Shown piece by piece: positions 50,388 through 58,925 of a stretch of 64,000 nt of DNA. Position numbers and translations under genes: made by a program. The DNA is from Paenibacillus koleovorans NBRC 103111 (lineage in GTDB: Bacteria > Bacillota > Bacilli > Paenibacillales > NBRC-103111), in assembly GCF_004000845.1 (NCBI RefSeq), contig NZ_BIMA01000001.1:62001-126000 (forward strand), read 5' to 3'. The notes beneath the pieces are model-generated. The model saw only the letters and a program-made list of their open reading frames with translations. It was not told the origin of the DNA and did not search any database. Every line of letters starts with the position of its first letter. The first letter of the stretch is position 1.

Positions 50388-51362
50388 CTATTTTAACACT
50401 ACGGTCTGACGCGAACCCGCCGACTCGTTAGCCGCAAGCGTAACCGCAAGCGTCTCCGCCGCTTCCGAGAATGTGCTCAGGACGAGCTCTCGGCGCCCCG
50501 TGCGTATAGCTTCTACGAAAGCTTTGTCTTGCTCGTAATAGTAGTCTTGCTTCGATTTAATCGTAATGTCCTGTGCATCATCGACGATACGCAACACATT
50601 TCCTTCCACAGACAGGAAGAAGTTGTGCCCGTAAATTTCCACCGCGCCTTTGCCGACATACTTCGCCATCGAGGTGCTCGTGATGTTGCCGATCGCGCCG
50701 GATCGCAGGGTGAAGGATACGGTGCCCACATCGTATGCCGTCGCCTCGGGATCGATCTGCCGAATGTGCCGCTGCGCATGGATGGCATTCACTTCTTGGA
50801 AGTCGCCGGCCAAATAGCGGATCAGATCGAGCTGATGCGTCGCCATCTCGACGAGCTGGCCTCCCGATTGCTCAAGCATTCTCCACCAGCGCACGCCCGG
50901 CAAGCCGCCGAACCGATACGCCATCACCATGGCGATCTCCTTGTCTGCCAAGTATTCCTTGGCTTGCGCCACGATATCCATATAGCGGAAGCAATAGCCC
51001 GAGCTATGGATGATGCCCGATTCGAGAATGACTCTCTCCTTCTCGCGCACCTCCGCCATCGACAAACCAACCGGCTTCTCCGCCAGCAAATGCAGTCCCC
51101 GTCGTGCAGCCTGCTCCTCGATGCCGCTGCCGTCGCGTGCGAACGGCGGCGTGCAGACGAACAACGCGTCGACTTGCCCCGAATCCATCAGCGCCTCCGC
51201 ACTTGCGAACGCCTCCGCCCCATATTTCTCCGCCATCTCGCGCGCCCGAGCTTCATTAATGTCGTATACCGCCGAGACAACCGCATGTTCAATTTTCTGC
51301 AGCGTCTTGATATGATGCTCCGCTATTCCGCCGACTCCGATAAATCCGATTCTGACCGCCAT
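50388..51362 (-). CDS. Gfo/Idh/MocA family oxidoreductase
   Basis: This 324-aa protein has an NAD(P) site IGFIGVGGIAEHHIKTL, DALFVCTPPFARDG, LLAEKPVGLSMAEVRE (the E-K-P motif) and SGYCFRYMDIVAQAKE, then MATHQLDLIRYLAGDF with the catalytic-region His/Asp. It oxidises or reduces a sugar or inositol. It is grouped with the isomerase downstream and an AraC regulator upstream, a typical small sugar-catabolic set without its own transporter here. Confidence 0.9.
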   Translation of the reverse strand: MAVRIGFIGVGGIAEHHIKTLQKIEHAVVSAVYDINEARAREMAEKYGAEAFASAEALMDSGQVDALFVCTPPFARDGSGIEEQAARRGLHLLAEKPVGLSMAEVREKERVILESGIIHSSGYCFRYMDIVAQAKEYLADKEIAMVMAYRFGGLPGVRWWRMLEQSGGQLVEMATHQLDLIRYLAGDFQEVNAIHAQRHIRQIDPEATAYDVGTVSFTLRSGAIGNITSTSMAKYVGKGAVEIYGHNFFLSVEGNVLRIVDDAQDITIKSKQDYYYEQDKAFVEAIRTGRRELVLSTFSEAAETLAVTLAANESAGSRQTVVLK

Positions 51363-51473
51363 GAAGTGTTACGCCTCCTGATCGACTAGGTTTCTTTTCT
51401 ACCCAAGCATAGTCGGATCGGAGGCGTTTGTATTTATTGAAATCGATACAGTATATACGCAAAAAAACAAGCT

Positions 51474-52265
51474 TCAGCCAAACTGCATCATCTGCTGTCG
51501 GCGCCACTCCGTAGGGGAGATGCCTTCGATATTCTTGAACCATTGCGAGAACGAATGCGGTCGGGAGAAACCGAGACAGTCGGCGATCTCCGCCATGTCC
51601 TTCGAGGAGGCGCTGAGCTGCCATTTCGCTTCCGCCATGCGGCATTGCTGCTGATACTGCTTCGGACTCATCCGGTAGACGGACTCGAATGAACGGCGGA
51701 ACCCCGCCTCTGTCATGCCGGCGAGCGCTGCCAGCTCTGAAATCTGGACGCCGTGCTGCAGATTGCCGCGAATCCAGTCGCCGGCCCGCGTTATCGACAA
51801 CGCCTCCCGGTTCGACTGTGAATGCTCGAGCAGGAACAGCATCAGCACCTCGAGCCAGGCGGAATACGTCCAAGCCTTCTCCTTGAGCGGGACGGACACC
51901 ATCCGCAGCCATTCGCGGAACAGCTTCTCGTAGCGGTCTTTGTCCAGAGCGGATAAAGTAAACATCGTCGGCTTCCGATCCTCGACGAGCTCGCTTAGTA
52001 TATCTCTCAACCTGGGTGGAGCATAATGGATATGAATAACGCCGTATCGGCTACGGCTGATGCCTTCGAACCGATGCGGCAGTTCTGCCGGAATAATGAC
52101 CACGTTGCCGGCTTCCAAGCTGTCCCGCTTGGCGCTCCATTCGAAAACGCCGCGCCCTTCCATGAGCAGGCTGATCTCGACCGTCGCATGCTGGTGAAAG
52201 CCCTGATCCTTCCAATCCTCGTCGCGCGTGCCGATGAAGCTCCTGACGGTCATTTCCGATTGCAT
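51474..52265 (-). CDS. AraC family transcriptional regulator
   Basis: This 263-aa protein has a cupin sensor (GFHQHATVEISLLMEGRGVF, VIIPAELPHRFEG) and a C-terminal AraC domain (ISELAALAGMTEAGFRRSFE, MSPKQYQQQCRMAEAKWQLS, IADCLGFSRPHSFSQWFKNI, SPTEWRRQ). It is 111 nt upstream of the oxidoreductase/isomerase pair on the same strand and probably senses a sugar to switch them on. It is divergent from the MurA-like gene. Confidence 0.9.
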   Translation of the reverse strand: MQSEMTVRSFIGTRDEDWKDQGFHQHATVEISLLMEGRGVFEWSAKRDSLEAGNVVIIPAELPHRFEGISRSRYGVIHIHYAPPRLRDILSELVEDRKPTMFTLSALDKDRYEKLFREWLRMVSVPLKEKAWTYSAWLEVLMLFLLEHSQSNREALSITRAGDWIRGNLQHGVQISELAALAGMTEAGFRRSFESVYRMSPKQYQQQCRMAEAKWQLSASSKDMAEIADCLGFSRPHSFSQWFKNIEGISPTEWRRQQMMQFG

Positions 52266-52463
52266 TCCGGGACCTCCGCTAATCGTATCTGGTACCTACG
52301 TACCTTTTTTTCTCAGGGTAGCATAAAAAATTTCCATCTTCCAGATCGTTTATGTATAATGGATGCAGACTGTCGATTTCTATGTCCAAATGCCCCTAAG
52401 TCCCCCTATATAAGCAAATTACATAGGCATCAACCAATGACGATCCATAGCGGAGGAACATCC

Positions 52464-53750
52464 ATGAGATGGTTGCAAGTCGAACATACAACGAACGTAC
52501 AAGGTCAAGTTAAAATAAATGGTTCCAAAAACAGCTCGCTGGCTCTGCTGGCCGCTTCCTGCCTGGCAGACGAGCCTGTCCAACTGATGGGCATCCCGGA
52601 TATTGCCGATATTCGCGTCATCGAGAACATGCTGAGAGAAGCCGGCGCACAGGTGGAGCGCGATTCGTTCGGAACTGTACATATCGATCCGCGGACGATC
52701 GAGTCGGCGAGCTTCGATCCGAAGAAATCGTCTTCGTTCCGCGCTTCCTATTATTTCGTAGGCGCGTTGCTCGCCAAATTCGGCCGCGTCTCCATCGGCT
52801 ACCCCGGCGGCGACGATTTCAAGAGCCGTCCGATTGAGCAGCATTTCAAGGCGCTCAAGCTGCTCGGCGCAAACCTTACCTTTAATGAAGATCATTATGT
52901 GGTCGAAGCTTCCCGATTGAACGGCGCGACGATTTTCTTCGACATGATCACGATGGGCGCGACGATCAACATTATGCTGGCCGCTGTTCGGGCGCGCGGC
53001 ACAACGACGCTGCTTAACGCCGCCCGGGATCCCGAGGTTGTCGATACGTCCAACCTGCTCAATCAGATGGGTGCCCGCATATCCGGTGCCGGCACCGATA
53101 CGATCCGCATTGAAGGCGTGACCGAATTGTCCGGCTGCGCATACACCGTTATCCCGGACCGGCTCATCGCAGGTGCCTTCCTCATGACCGCGGGGATAGG
53201 CGGCGGTACAGTAACCGTGAAGGACGTTATCCCGGAGCATCTCGGCTCCTGTGTCGCCAAGCTGCGCGAGATCGGGCTCCATATCGAATCGGACGATCAG
53301 TCCGTAACGGCTTACTCAGACGGCCATATTAAGGCTACCCGCATCCGAACCGCCATGTACCCGGGCTTCGCGACCGACCTGCAGCAGCCGATGACCGGCT
53401 TGCTGCTCCAGGCGCGGGGCAAGAGCATCGTCAGCGACCGCATCTACCCGGACCGCTTCGCCCATGTCGCTCAGTTGAAGCGGATGGGCGCCGACATCAC
53501 CGTCCGCTCCGGCGTGGCGATGATCAAGGGCGGCCTGCCGCTGCGCGGCACGCTCGTTCATGCCTCCGATGTCCGCGCAGGCATCTGCCTCATCATGGCC
53601 GGCATGGCCGCCGAGGGCACGACGTCGATCGCGGGCATCCAGCATATCGAGCGTGGCTACGAGAACGTCGTGGGGGCGTTCAATTCGATCGGCGTGCGCA
53701 TCTCACTCCACGAGTCCGGCGAAGCCGAGGGCATTGCGGACGCGCGATAA
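52464..53750 (+). CDS. murA: MurA-like enolpyruvyl transferase with Asp at the catalytic Cys
   Basis: This 428-aa EPT-fold protein aligns with UDP-GlcNAc 1-carboxyvinyltransferase: VKINGSKNSSLALLAA (Lys22, Asn23), YPGGDDFKSRPIEQHFKALK and GFATDLQQPMTGLLLQA (conserved Asp). At the place of the MurA loop Cys (GGCxIGxRP) it has Asp117 (GGDDFKSRP). Asp there is known to give active, fosfomycin-insensitive MurA in mycobacteria. It may be an extra MurA or an enzyme for another UDP-sugar. ATG 52464 has GGAGG 7 nt upstream. It stands alone, followed by a terminator. Confidence 0.85.
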   Translation: MRWLQVEHTTNVQGQVKINGSKNSSLALLAASCLADEPVQLMGIPDIADIRVIENMLREAGAQVERDSFGTVHIDPRTIESASFDPKKSSSFRASYYFVGALLAKFGRVSIGYPGGDDFKSRPIEQHFKALKLLGANLTFNEDHYVVEASRLNGATIFFDMITMGATINIMLAAVRARGTTTLLNAARDPEVVDTSNLLNQMGARISGAGTDTIRIEGVTELSGCAYTVIPDRLIAGAFLMTAGIGGGTVTVKDVIPEHLGSCVAKLREIGLHIESDDQSVTAYSDGHIKATRIRTAMYPGFATDLQQPMTGLLLQARGKSIVSDRIYPDRFAHVAQLKRMGADITVRSGVAMIKGGLPLRGTLVHASDVRAGICLIMAGMAAEGTTSIAGIQHIERGYENVVGAFNSIGVRISLHESGEAEGIADAR

Positions 53751-53768
53751 TGACTGCATAAATTGAAG

Positions 53769-53800
53769 AAGCGCACCTACATTTTTGCAGGTGCGCTTTT
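53769..53800. terminator. Bidirectional terminator between murA-like and yceI genes
   Basis: AAGCGCACCT and AGGTGCGCTT form a 10-bp stem around ACATTTTTGC, with TTTTC to the right. Confidence 0.9.
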
Positions 53801-53844
53801 CGTATCTCATTTTGTTGGGTAATCTAATTGTAGATCGTGATGAA

Positions 53845-54378
53845 TTAGGCTTGCTTGAGAGCTTCCAGCTCGATCGAAATTTTCACTTCGTCGCCTACGA
53901 GGACGCCGCCAGTCTCAAGCGCCGCGTTCCAAGTTAAGCCGAATTCCGCGCGGCTGATGCTGCCCTTGGCACTGAAGCCGGCACGCTCATTGCCCCATGG
54001 GTCTTTGCCGCCGCCTTCGTACGCCACTTCGAACGTCTCGGAGCGGGTAATGCCACGGATCGTCAAATCGCCGACCACATCATATTCGCCTTCGCCGGTC
54101 TTGACGATGCCGGTCGAGCGGAACGTCATGTTCGGATGGCTGGCCGCATCGAAGAAATCGGCCGATTTCAAGTGGCCGTCGCGGTCGCCGTTCCGAGTAT
54201 CAATGCTGTCAATCGCTACGCTGAAGCTGATCGAAGCGGAAGTCAGATCGCTAGGATCGGCCTCAATGGAAGCTTCGAAGCCATGGAACGTTCCTTTTAC
54301 TTTGGCGATCATCATGTGTTTGACCGAGAAATCAATGCTGCTGTGCGATGCGTCAACTACCCAATTTGCTTTCGACAT
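53845..54378 (-). CDS. YceI family lipocalin-like protein
   Basis: This 177-aa protein has WVVDASHSSIDFSVKHMMIA, KVKGTFHGFEASIEADP, IDTRNGDRDGHLKSADFFDA and ITRSETFEVAYEGGGKDPWG, the YceI beta-barrel that binds polyisoprenoid or similar lipids. It has no signal peptide, as usual in Bacilli. Tandem TACTTACTTT units (54410-54441) lie just upstream and may be its operator. Confidence 0.92.
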   Translation of the reverse strand: MSKANWVVDASHSSIDFSVKHMMIAKVKGTFHGFEASIEADPSDLTSASISFSVAIDSIDTRNGDRDGHLKSADFFDAASHPNMTFRSTGIVKTGEGEYDVVGDLTIRGITRSETFEVAYEGGGKDPWGNERAGFSAKGSISRAEFGLTWNAALETGGVLVGDEVKISIELEALKQA

Positions 54379-54407
54379 AATTACAGCCTCCTAGAAATGA
54401 GAGTCTA

Positions 54408-54441
54408 TTTACTTACTTTTAATAATGTACTTACTTACTTT
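54408..54441 (-). promoter_or_regulatory. Direct repeat upstream of yceI-like gene
   Basis: TACTTACTTT occurs at 54410-54419 and 54432-54441, 22 bp apart (two helical turns), with AATAATG between. The spacing puts both copies on one face of the DNA, as for a regulator that binds direct repeats. The regulator is not identifiable from sequence. Confidence 0.35.
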
Positions 54442-54581
54442 GTTTCACCACCTTATTTTATGTAATTGAAGCTCATTTGTCAACTCCAAAAATGGGCGAA
54501 TTCTTTGCTTGTATCGCGCAACATTTGCGTACGTCCTTTCGTTTGTTAGGTCAAAATCCAATCCGAAAGGAAGCTTCGAGT

Positions 54582-55355
54582 ATGTCCAACGCTCGTTCAA
54601 CTATTCGTGCTGCGGGGCTGGCCGGCCTTGTCTGCCTCTTATTGGCGGGATGCACCGCTTCGACCGGCGAACCGTCCCCTACTCCGACTCCTTCAGCAAG
54701 CGCGCAACCGACGGCAAGTCCGACGATCACTCCTGTTCCTTCGGTCACTGCAACCGCGACCCCTACAGCTACACCGACGGTGTCCGTCAAACCGAGCACA
54801 ACTCCAACTCCATCGACAAAACCGATCCATGGAAATGTCCCGTCTGCTGAAGCGCAGAAACTGATTGCCGATCGAACCGCAGCCGTCATTCAAGCTCTCA
54901 AGAAGCAGGACATGAAGCAGCTCGCCGGTTTTGCGCATCCGGAGAAAGGCATCCGTTTTTCCCCATACACGCATGTCGATCTGACGAATGATCTCGTTGT
55001 TGCCGCTTCTTCGTTTGGCGGCGCGATGACGGACGTGACGGTGCGCAATTGGGGCTCCTACGACGGGTCAGGCGAGCCGATTCAGCTGAAGTTCTCCGAT
55101 TATTATGCCAAATTCGTCTATAACCATGATTTCGCGAACCCGGAAACGATCGGCTATAACCAAGAGATCGGCAAAGGCAACATGATCAACAATACTCGGA
55201 CTGCGTACCCAGCCGCTATTATTGTGGAGTATCATTTTAGCGGGTTCGACCCTGCGGTGCAGGGACATGATTGGGCGAGCCTGAAGCTGGTATATGAGCA
55301 TTTTGGCGGCAACTGGATGCTGGTCGGCATTGTGCATGATCAGTGGACGATCTAG
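54582..55355 (+). CDS. Lipoprotein with Thr/Pro-rich linker
   Basis: This 257-aa protein has a lipoprotein signal (AAGLAGLVCLLLAGCT; lipobox LAGC), a long Ser/Thr/Pro linker (PTPTPSASAQPTASPTITP, TATPTATPTVSVKPSTTPTP) and a C-terminal domain of about 150 residues: KKQDMKQLAGFAHPEKGIRF, YYAKFVYNHDFANPETIGYN, ENYHFSGFDP-like EYHFSGFDPAVQGHDWASLK. The domain resembles uncharacterised Paenibacillus and Bacillus surface lipoproteins. ATG 54582 follows AAAGGAAG; the frame upstream is spurious. Confidence 0.82.
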   Translation: MSNARSTIRAAGLAGLVCLLLAGCTASTGEPSPTPTPSASAQPTASPTITPVPSVTATATPTATPTVSVKPSTTPTPSTKPIHGNVPSAEAQKLIADRTAAVIQALKKQDMKQLAGFAHPEKGIRFSPYTHVDLTNDLVVAASSFGGAMTDVTVRNWGSYDGSGEPIQLKFSDYYAKFVYNHDFANPETIGYNQEIGKGNMINNTRTAYPAAIIVEYHFSGFDPAVQGHDWASLKLVYEHFGGNWMLVGIVHDQWTI

Positions 55356-55409
55356 CCTGGTTTCGCTATAGTAGGAGGATGACTGGATCGTCTGGAGGAA
55401 AAAGGCTCT

Positions 55410-56366
55410 ATGAAATTGGATCGGCTGTTGGCGATCACGATGCTGCTCTTGAATCGCGGACGGGTCAGCGCCAAGCAATTGGCAGACCGCTTCGAGGTGT
55501 CGCTGCGCACCGTCTATCGAGATATGGAAACGATCAATCAAGCCGGCATTCCGATCGTCTCCTACGCGGGCACATCCGGCGGCTACGAGATTATGGAGCA
55601 ATATCGGCTGGAGCGGCAATATTTGACGGTCGATGAGCTGCGATCCATCGTGGTCGCGTTGAAAGGGTTCGGGCAGTCGCTCGGCGAGGACGATGTGGAC
55701 CATCTGCTGGATAAGGTCGGCGCGCTGATGCAGAAAAGCGAACCGACCTCGCATGGAGCGGGGACCGGGGTGATGGAGGAGCAGGTGGTCATCGACCTGA
55801 GTCCATGGAGACGCAATGCCGAGGCCAAGGAGAAGCTGGTCCACCTGCGGCAAGCGATTCGGGATAATCGGATCGTCCACTTCGATTATGTGAACGGACA
55901 AGGGGAGCATGCGGGGCGAAGCTGCGAACCGATGAGCGTCGTGCTGAAGGGGTATGTCTGGTACTTGTACGGCTACTGCTTGCTGCGCGGCGATTTCCGC
56001 GTGTTCCGTTTGTCGCGCATCACGAAGCTGGGCCTGAGCGCCACCCGGTTTGTTCGTCGTGCCATCCCGGAGGGAGAGGTGCTGTTCCGCTGGGAGCGGC
56101 ACCCGGGCGAGCCGGACCGGTGCATCCCGCTCGTACTGGCGTTCAAGCCGCGAGCGAGTGCCAAGGTGCACGATCACTATGCAGAGTCGCAGATCGAGCT
56201 GCAGCCGGACGGCAGCCTGCTCGTGCATGCGAAGGCGCCGGACGAGCCTTGGCTGTACAGCATCCTGCTGGCGTTCGGCGCCGATGTGCAGGTGATCGAG
56301 CCGGCGGCGGTGGCGCACAAGCTGCGGCAGCTGGCGCTGGACATAGCGGAGCTGTACGCGAGGTGA
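55410..56366 (+). CDS. YafY-type WYL-domain transcriptional regulator
   Basis: This 318-aa protein has an HTH_11/DeoR N-terminal domain (LLLNRGRVSAKQLADRFEVS, RTVYRDMETINQAGIPIVSY), a WYL domain (IVHFDYVNGQGEHAGRSCEP, GYVWYLYGYCLLRGDFRVFR, LSRITKL) and the C-terminal WCX extension. WYL regulators sense small ligands or nucleic acid. It is full length, in contrast to its cut-short relative at 58230. The target is unknown. Confidence 0.92.
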   Translation: MKLDRLLAITMLLLNRGRVSAKQLADRFEVSLRTVYRDMETINQAGIPIVSYAGTSGGYEIMEQYRLERQYLTVDELRSIVVALKGFGQSLGEDDVDHLLDKVGALMQKSEPTSHGAGTGVMEEQVVIDLSPWRRNAEAKEKLVHLRQAIRDNRIVHFDYVNGQGEHAGRSCEPMSVVLKGYVWYLYGYCLLRGDFRVFRLSRITKLGLSATRFVRRAIPEGEVLFRWERHPGEPDRCIPLVLAFKPRASAKVHDHYAESQIELQPDGSLLVHAKAPDEPWLYSILLAFGADVQVIEPAAVAHKLRQLALDIAELYAR

Positions 56367-56440
56367 CGGGGCGGCTGGCAGCTGGATGGCGGCGGCGGAA
56401 TGCGGTTGATCGAGCTGGCGGCGGTAGTCGGATGGCGGCG

Positions 56441-56640
56441 CCACTCCACGGCCACTATAGCCCACCACTCTCCGTCCACCACTACCGCCATTCCACGGCC
56501 ACTGTAACCCGCTACTACTCTCCATCTACCACCACCGCCATTCCACGACTACTGCAGCCCACCACTCTCCGTCCACCACCGCCACTCCACGGCCACAGTA
56601 ACCCGCTACTCTCCATCCACCACCACCGCCACTCCACGGC
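56441..56640. repeat. Four-unit ~47-bp tandem repeat (CCACTCCACGGCCAC...)
   Basis: Units start at 56441, 56488, 56538 and 56582, with a fifth beginning at 56629 (periods 47, 50, 44, 47). Each reads CCAYTCCACGRCYACWGTA, then CCCRCTACTCTCCATCYACC and ACC. The bases are nearly free of long G-runs on this strand. It occupies the first part of the 874-bp gap 56367-57240. Confidence 0.8.
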
Positions 56641-57180
56641 GCAGGTACCTCTCTCCTCTCCAGCACTTTTCACTTTGCGCACCAACCGGTCGCTGTTAAG
56701 CAGCATAAGTAACTTCCCAGCACCCAGTAACCCAGCAACAACTTAGCACTCCCCACGTATACCCCATCTATTTCCACTTCTTATACTCAATTTCCAATAT
56801 TCACCTTTCCCTTCAACTAAATTTCCTTCCATCGCGAACAAGAATGAAATCTATGAACCTACGTACATAACTCAGGAAGCTGGCTTCACGAATTGTATAC
56901 TTGAGTTCATAGATTAAGGTTACTGGTGGTATTTTGCGTATTTTAGTTCACAGGAAGCGAAGTTTGGTTCATAGCAAGCTAACCATGCGCCGTCGGAGCG
57001 CTTCCCTACGCCAAATAGCGACCTGGCGTATCGTTATCCCGCCCAACCAGCACCACTAGCAGCAGCAGCAGCAACCCAGCGCCACCCCGACACAACCACG
57101 TAACACCCCCTTCCCCTACCCACCACGCTACTCCCACGCCGGATAAGCCTGAATGCAGCCGCAAAGCCGCCTTGGCAGGA
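56641..57180. other. Gene-free AT/pyrimidine-rich stretch with small repeats
   Basis: No gene is visible. GAAGCTGGCTTCACGAATTG (56878-56897) and the TATACTTGAGTTCATAGATT that follows resemble the repeat at 1388-1430. GGTTCATAG and TAGTTCACAGGAAGCGAAG recur nearby (56935-56975). An AGC microsatellite (TAGCAGCAGCAGCAGCAAC) lies near 57047-57066. Confidence 0.45.
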
Positions 57181-57207
57181 ACGTGGATGGACATCTGACA
57201 TATGATA
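57181..57207 (+). promoter_or_regulatory. Sigma-K-like promoter of the 42-aa/86-aa pair
   Basis: AC (57181-57182), 16 nt, CATATGATA (57199-57207), an exact CATAnnnTA. The start would fall near 57214, 27 nt before the first ATG. Confidence 0.45.
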
Positions 57208-57240
57208 CTATATGCTGACGAAAAGAATGGGTGGAGCGGG

Positions 57241-57369
57241 ATGAGTTCGGACGACAACAAGCGGATCATTACGTGGATTGTCATTATAGTGGTGCTGTAC
57301 GCCTTTTTCACCGGGATCGGCGAAGGGGAAGACGAATTCGGAGGGGAAGGCGAGACGATCATCGTCTAA
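57241..57369 (+). CDS. 42-aa single-pass membrane protein
   Basis: The protein is MSSDDNKRIITWIVIIVVLY, then AFFTGIGEGEDEFGGEGETI plus IV. A hydrophobic helix (about 9-24) is followed by an acidic Gly/Glu tail. The ATG follows GTGGAGCGGG. It is 18 nt upstream of the 86-aa gene and shares its promoter. No family recognised; the promoter suggests late sporulation. Confidence 0.65.
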   Translation: MSSDDNKRIITWIVIIVVLYAFFTGIGEGEDEFGGEGETIIV

Positions 57370-57387
57370 GCTGGAGGGTGCGGGGCC

Positions 57388-57648
57388 ATGGCCAAAAAAG
57401 GCAACGGGATCCGAAAATACGCACAAAAAGCGTGTAACGACAGGCTCACGCCCCAACAAATTGCGGTCGTTGTGGGCTTGCTGACGAATGCGCTCGAGGT
57501 AGACTCGATCTTGATCGACCGAAATCAACGGATCGAGATCGTTCTGGAAGGCTCTTTCCGCCGGAAAACAAAAGTGGATCAAATCGCCGAGGATCTGGAT
57601 GATGTCAGTGTAACGGAATTGATCAATGCCTTCATACGCAAATATTAA
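57388..57648 (+). CDS. 86-aa cytosolic hypothetical protein
   Basis: The protein reads MAKKGNGIRKYAQKACNDRL, TPQQIAVVVGLLTNALEVDS, ILIDRNQRIEIVLEGSFRRK, then a C-terminal helix pair ending INAFIRKY. It is conserved-looking, with good codon use and GGAGGG upstream, but I do not recognise the family. A strong terminator follows. The sigma-K-like promoter suggests a spore role. Confidence 0.75.
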   Translation: MAKKGNGIRKYAQKACNDRLTPQQIAVVVGLLTNALEVDSILIDRNQRIEIVLEGSFRRKTKVDQIAEDLDDVSVTELINAFIRKY

Positions 57649-57649
57649 G

Positions 57650-57690
57650 AGCCGCCCCTGACGACGAGGTCAGTGAAGCGGCTCTTTATA
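57650..57690. terminator. Bidirectional terminator
   Basis: AGAGCCGCCCCTGAC pairs with GTCAGTGAAGCGGCTCT, followed by TTAT. It serves the + strand 86-aa gene and also the broken minus-strand gene ending at 57692. Confidence 0.8.
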
Positions 57691-57691
57691 G

Positions 57692-58172
57692 TTACAGCTT
57701 CCCGTAGGCACGCAAGGAGATCAGCCTGTCCACCGTCAGGCTGCCCGCCACTCCAGCTCGCATCCCAGGCTGACCGTCGGCCAGTGGATCGCCCAGCCCC
57801 CGTCCTCGCGCTGCTGCGCGGCGAGCGCCTGCAAATGCCGCTCCACATCCCCCACGGCGACGCAGGGGCGGGCATAGCTGTCCGGGCGAGGCGCCCAGTC
57901 CAGCACCTTGTGCACGTAGCCGCTGGCCTCCGGGTCGCGTTCGATCGGGCCGGGCTGCTGCAGCCTGCCTGCAGCAATGCCTCCGGGCCGGCGGCACGCT
58001 CGCGGTCTGGCGTATGCTGCAGGAACGTGAGCCACTGCACGCCGTCATGGAACCCATGCGGCAGCTCCCCCTCGACCTCGCGCCATACAAACTCGACTGT
58101 TCGTGAGAACCACAGCTCAGAGGCGATGTCGGCGCGATCCCCAACGCCGATCGACGACTGGCCGCCGGACAA
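57692..58172 (-). pseudogene. Frameshifted terpene-cyclase/prenyltransferase-repeat-like gene
   Basis: Three frames read as one protein: ELWFSRTVEFVWREVEGELP and TFLQHTPDRERA, then (after a -1 shift in GCAGGCAGGCTGCAG near 57960) GYVHKVLDWAPRPDSYARPC and AAQQREDGGWAIHWPTVSLG, then (after a second -1 shift at TGGCGGGCAGC near 57750) SLTVDRLISLRAYGKL. QREDGGW is the typical alpha/alpha-barrel GGW repeat; the whole resembles actinobacterial-type hypothetical proteins ending EWRGWVTVxALRTLRAYG. The N-terminal half is missing. Sequencing error at both points is the alternative. Confidence 0.65.
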
Positions 58173-58190
58173 AGCTCCACCCGATTGAGC

Positions 58191-58282
58191 CCCGACCTCG
58201 CTTGCATCACCGCCCCGACCTCGCTTGCATCACCGCCTCAACCTCACTTGCATCACCGCCTCAACCTCGCTTGCATCACCGT
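58191..58282. repeat. Four 23-bp tandem repeats
   Basis: CCCGACCTCGCTTGCATCAC plus CGC recurs at 58191, 58214, 58237 and 58260 with one to three changes per unit. 23 is not a multiple of three, so each copy changes the reading frame of the regulator gene that runs into it; that gene stops inside the second unit. Confidence 0.9.
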
Positions 58283-58925
58283 TCCCACCAGTCACCTCTC
58301 CTTCCCCATCCTCCTCCAGCTCATCGAACCGATCCGCACGGAACGACCGCACTTCCTCGTGCGTCTCCGAGTACGCCTCGCAATACCAGAACCCATACGC
58401 CGCATAGACACGGCTAGGGACAAGCGTCACCCAGCGCCGATGGTTCGCTGAGCGGTATAGCGCCCGAATGCGCCGCCCTCCCGCCTTCACCGCGTCGATC
58501 AGCAGCGGCAGCAAAGCCGCCTTCACCTTGCGCTCCGGCACCTGCAACTCCAACTGCCCGAGCATCGCCTCGATCTCGGTTCGCGTCCGCTCCGGTAGCA
58601 CGGCGCGGATTTTATCCATCACCGTCCATCTCGCGCGATTGAAAGGCGTGTCGCCCATCTTGGTCATCGCCTGCAAGGCAAGCAGCACCGTGAGTGCCTC
58701 CTGATCGTCCATCTGCAACGGCGGCAGCTGAAAGCCGTCCATAAGCCGGTATCCGCCGCTCGGCCCGGGGACGGTATACAGCGGAACGCCCATCTCCGCC
58801 AGCGACTGCATGTCGCGAATGACGGTCCGCTTGGATACCTCCAGCCGGTCAGCCAGCGCTTGCGCGGTAGCGGGCCGTTGCTGCAGCGCGATAAGGATGG
58901 CCATCAGCCGGTCGGATCGTTTCAC
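58230..58925 (-). CDS. YafY-type WYL regulator, C-terminally truncated
   Basis: This 231-aa protein has an HTH (ALADRLEVSKRTVIRDMQSL), PGPSGGYRLMDGFQLPPLQM, and a WYL-type core (RRIRALYRSANHRRWVTLVP, FWYCEAYSETHEEVRSFRAD). The WCX region (about 80 residues) of its family is missing: after RFDELEED the frame enters the 23-bp repeats and ends VMQVRLRR. GTG 58925 follows GGAGG by 11 nt. It may bind DNA but lack ligand response. Confidence 0.8.
   Translation of the reverse strand: MKRSDRLMAILIALQQRPATAQALADRLEVSKRTVIRDMQSLAEMGVPLYTVPGPSGGYRLMDGFQLPPLQMDDQEALTVLLALQAMTKMGDTPFNRARWTVMDKIRAVLPERTRTEIEAMLGQLELQVPERKVKAALLPLLIDAVKAGGRRIRALYRSANHRRWVTLVPSRVYAAYGFWYCEAYSETHEEVRSFRADRFDELEEDGEGEVTGGNGDASEVEAVMQVRLRR

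Noticed and set aside
58191-58282. Short CRISPR array
   Set aside because: The 23-bp units are directly adjacent with no spacers.
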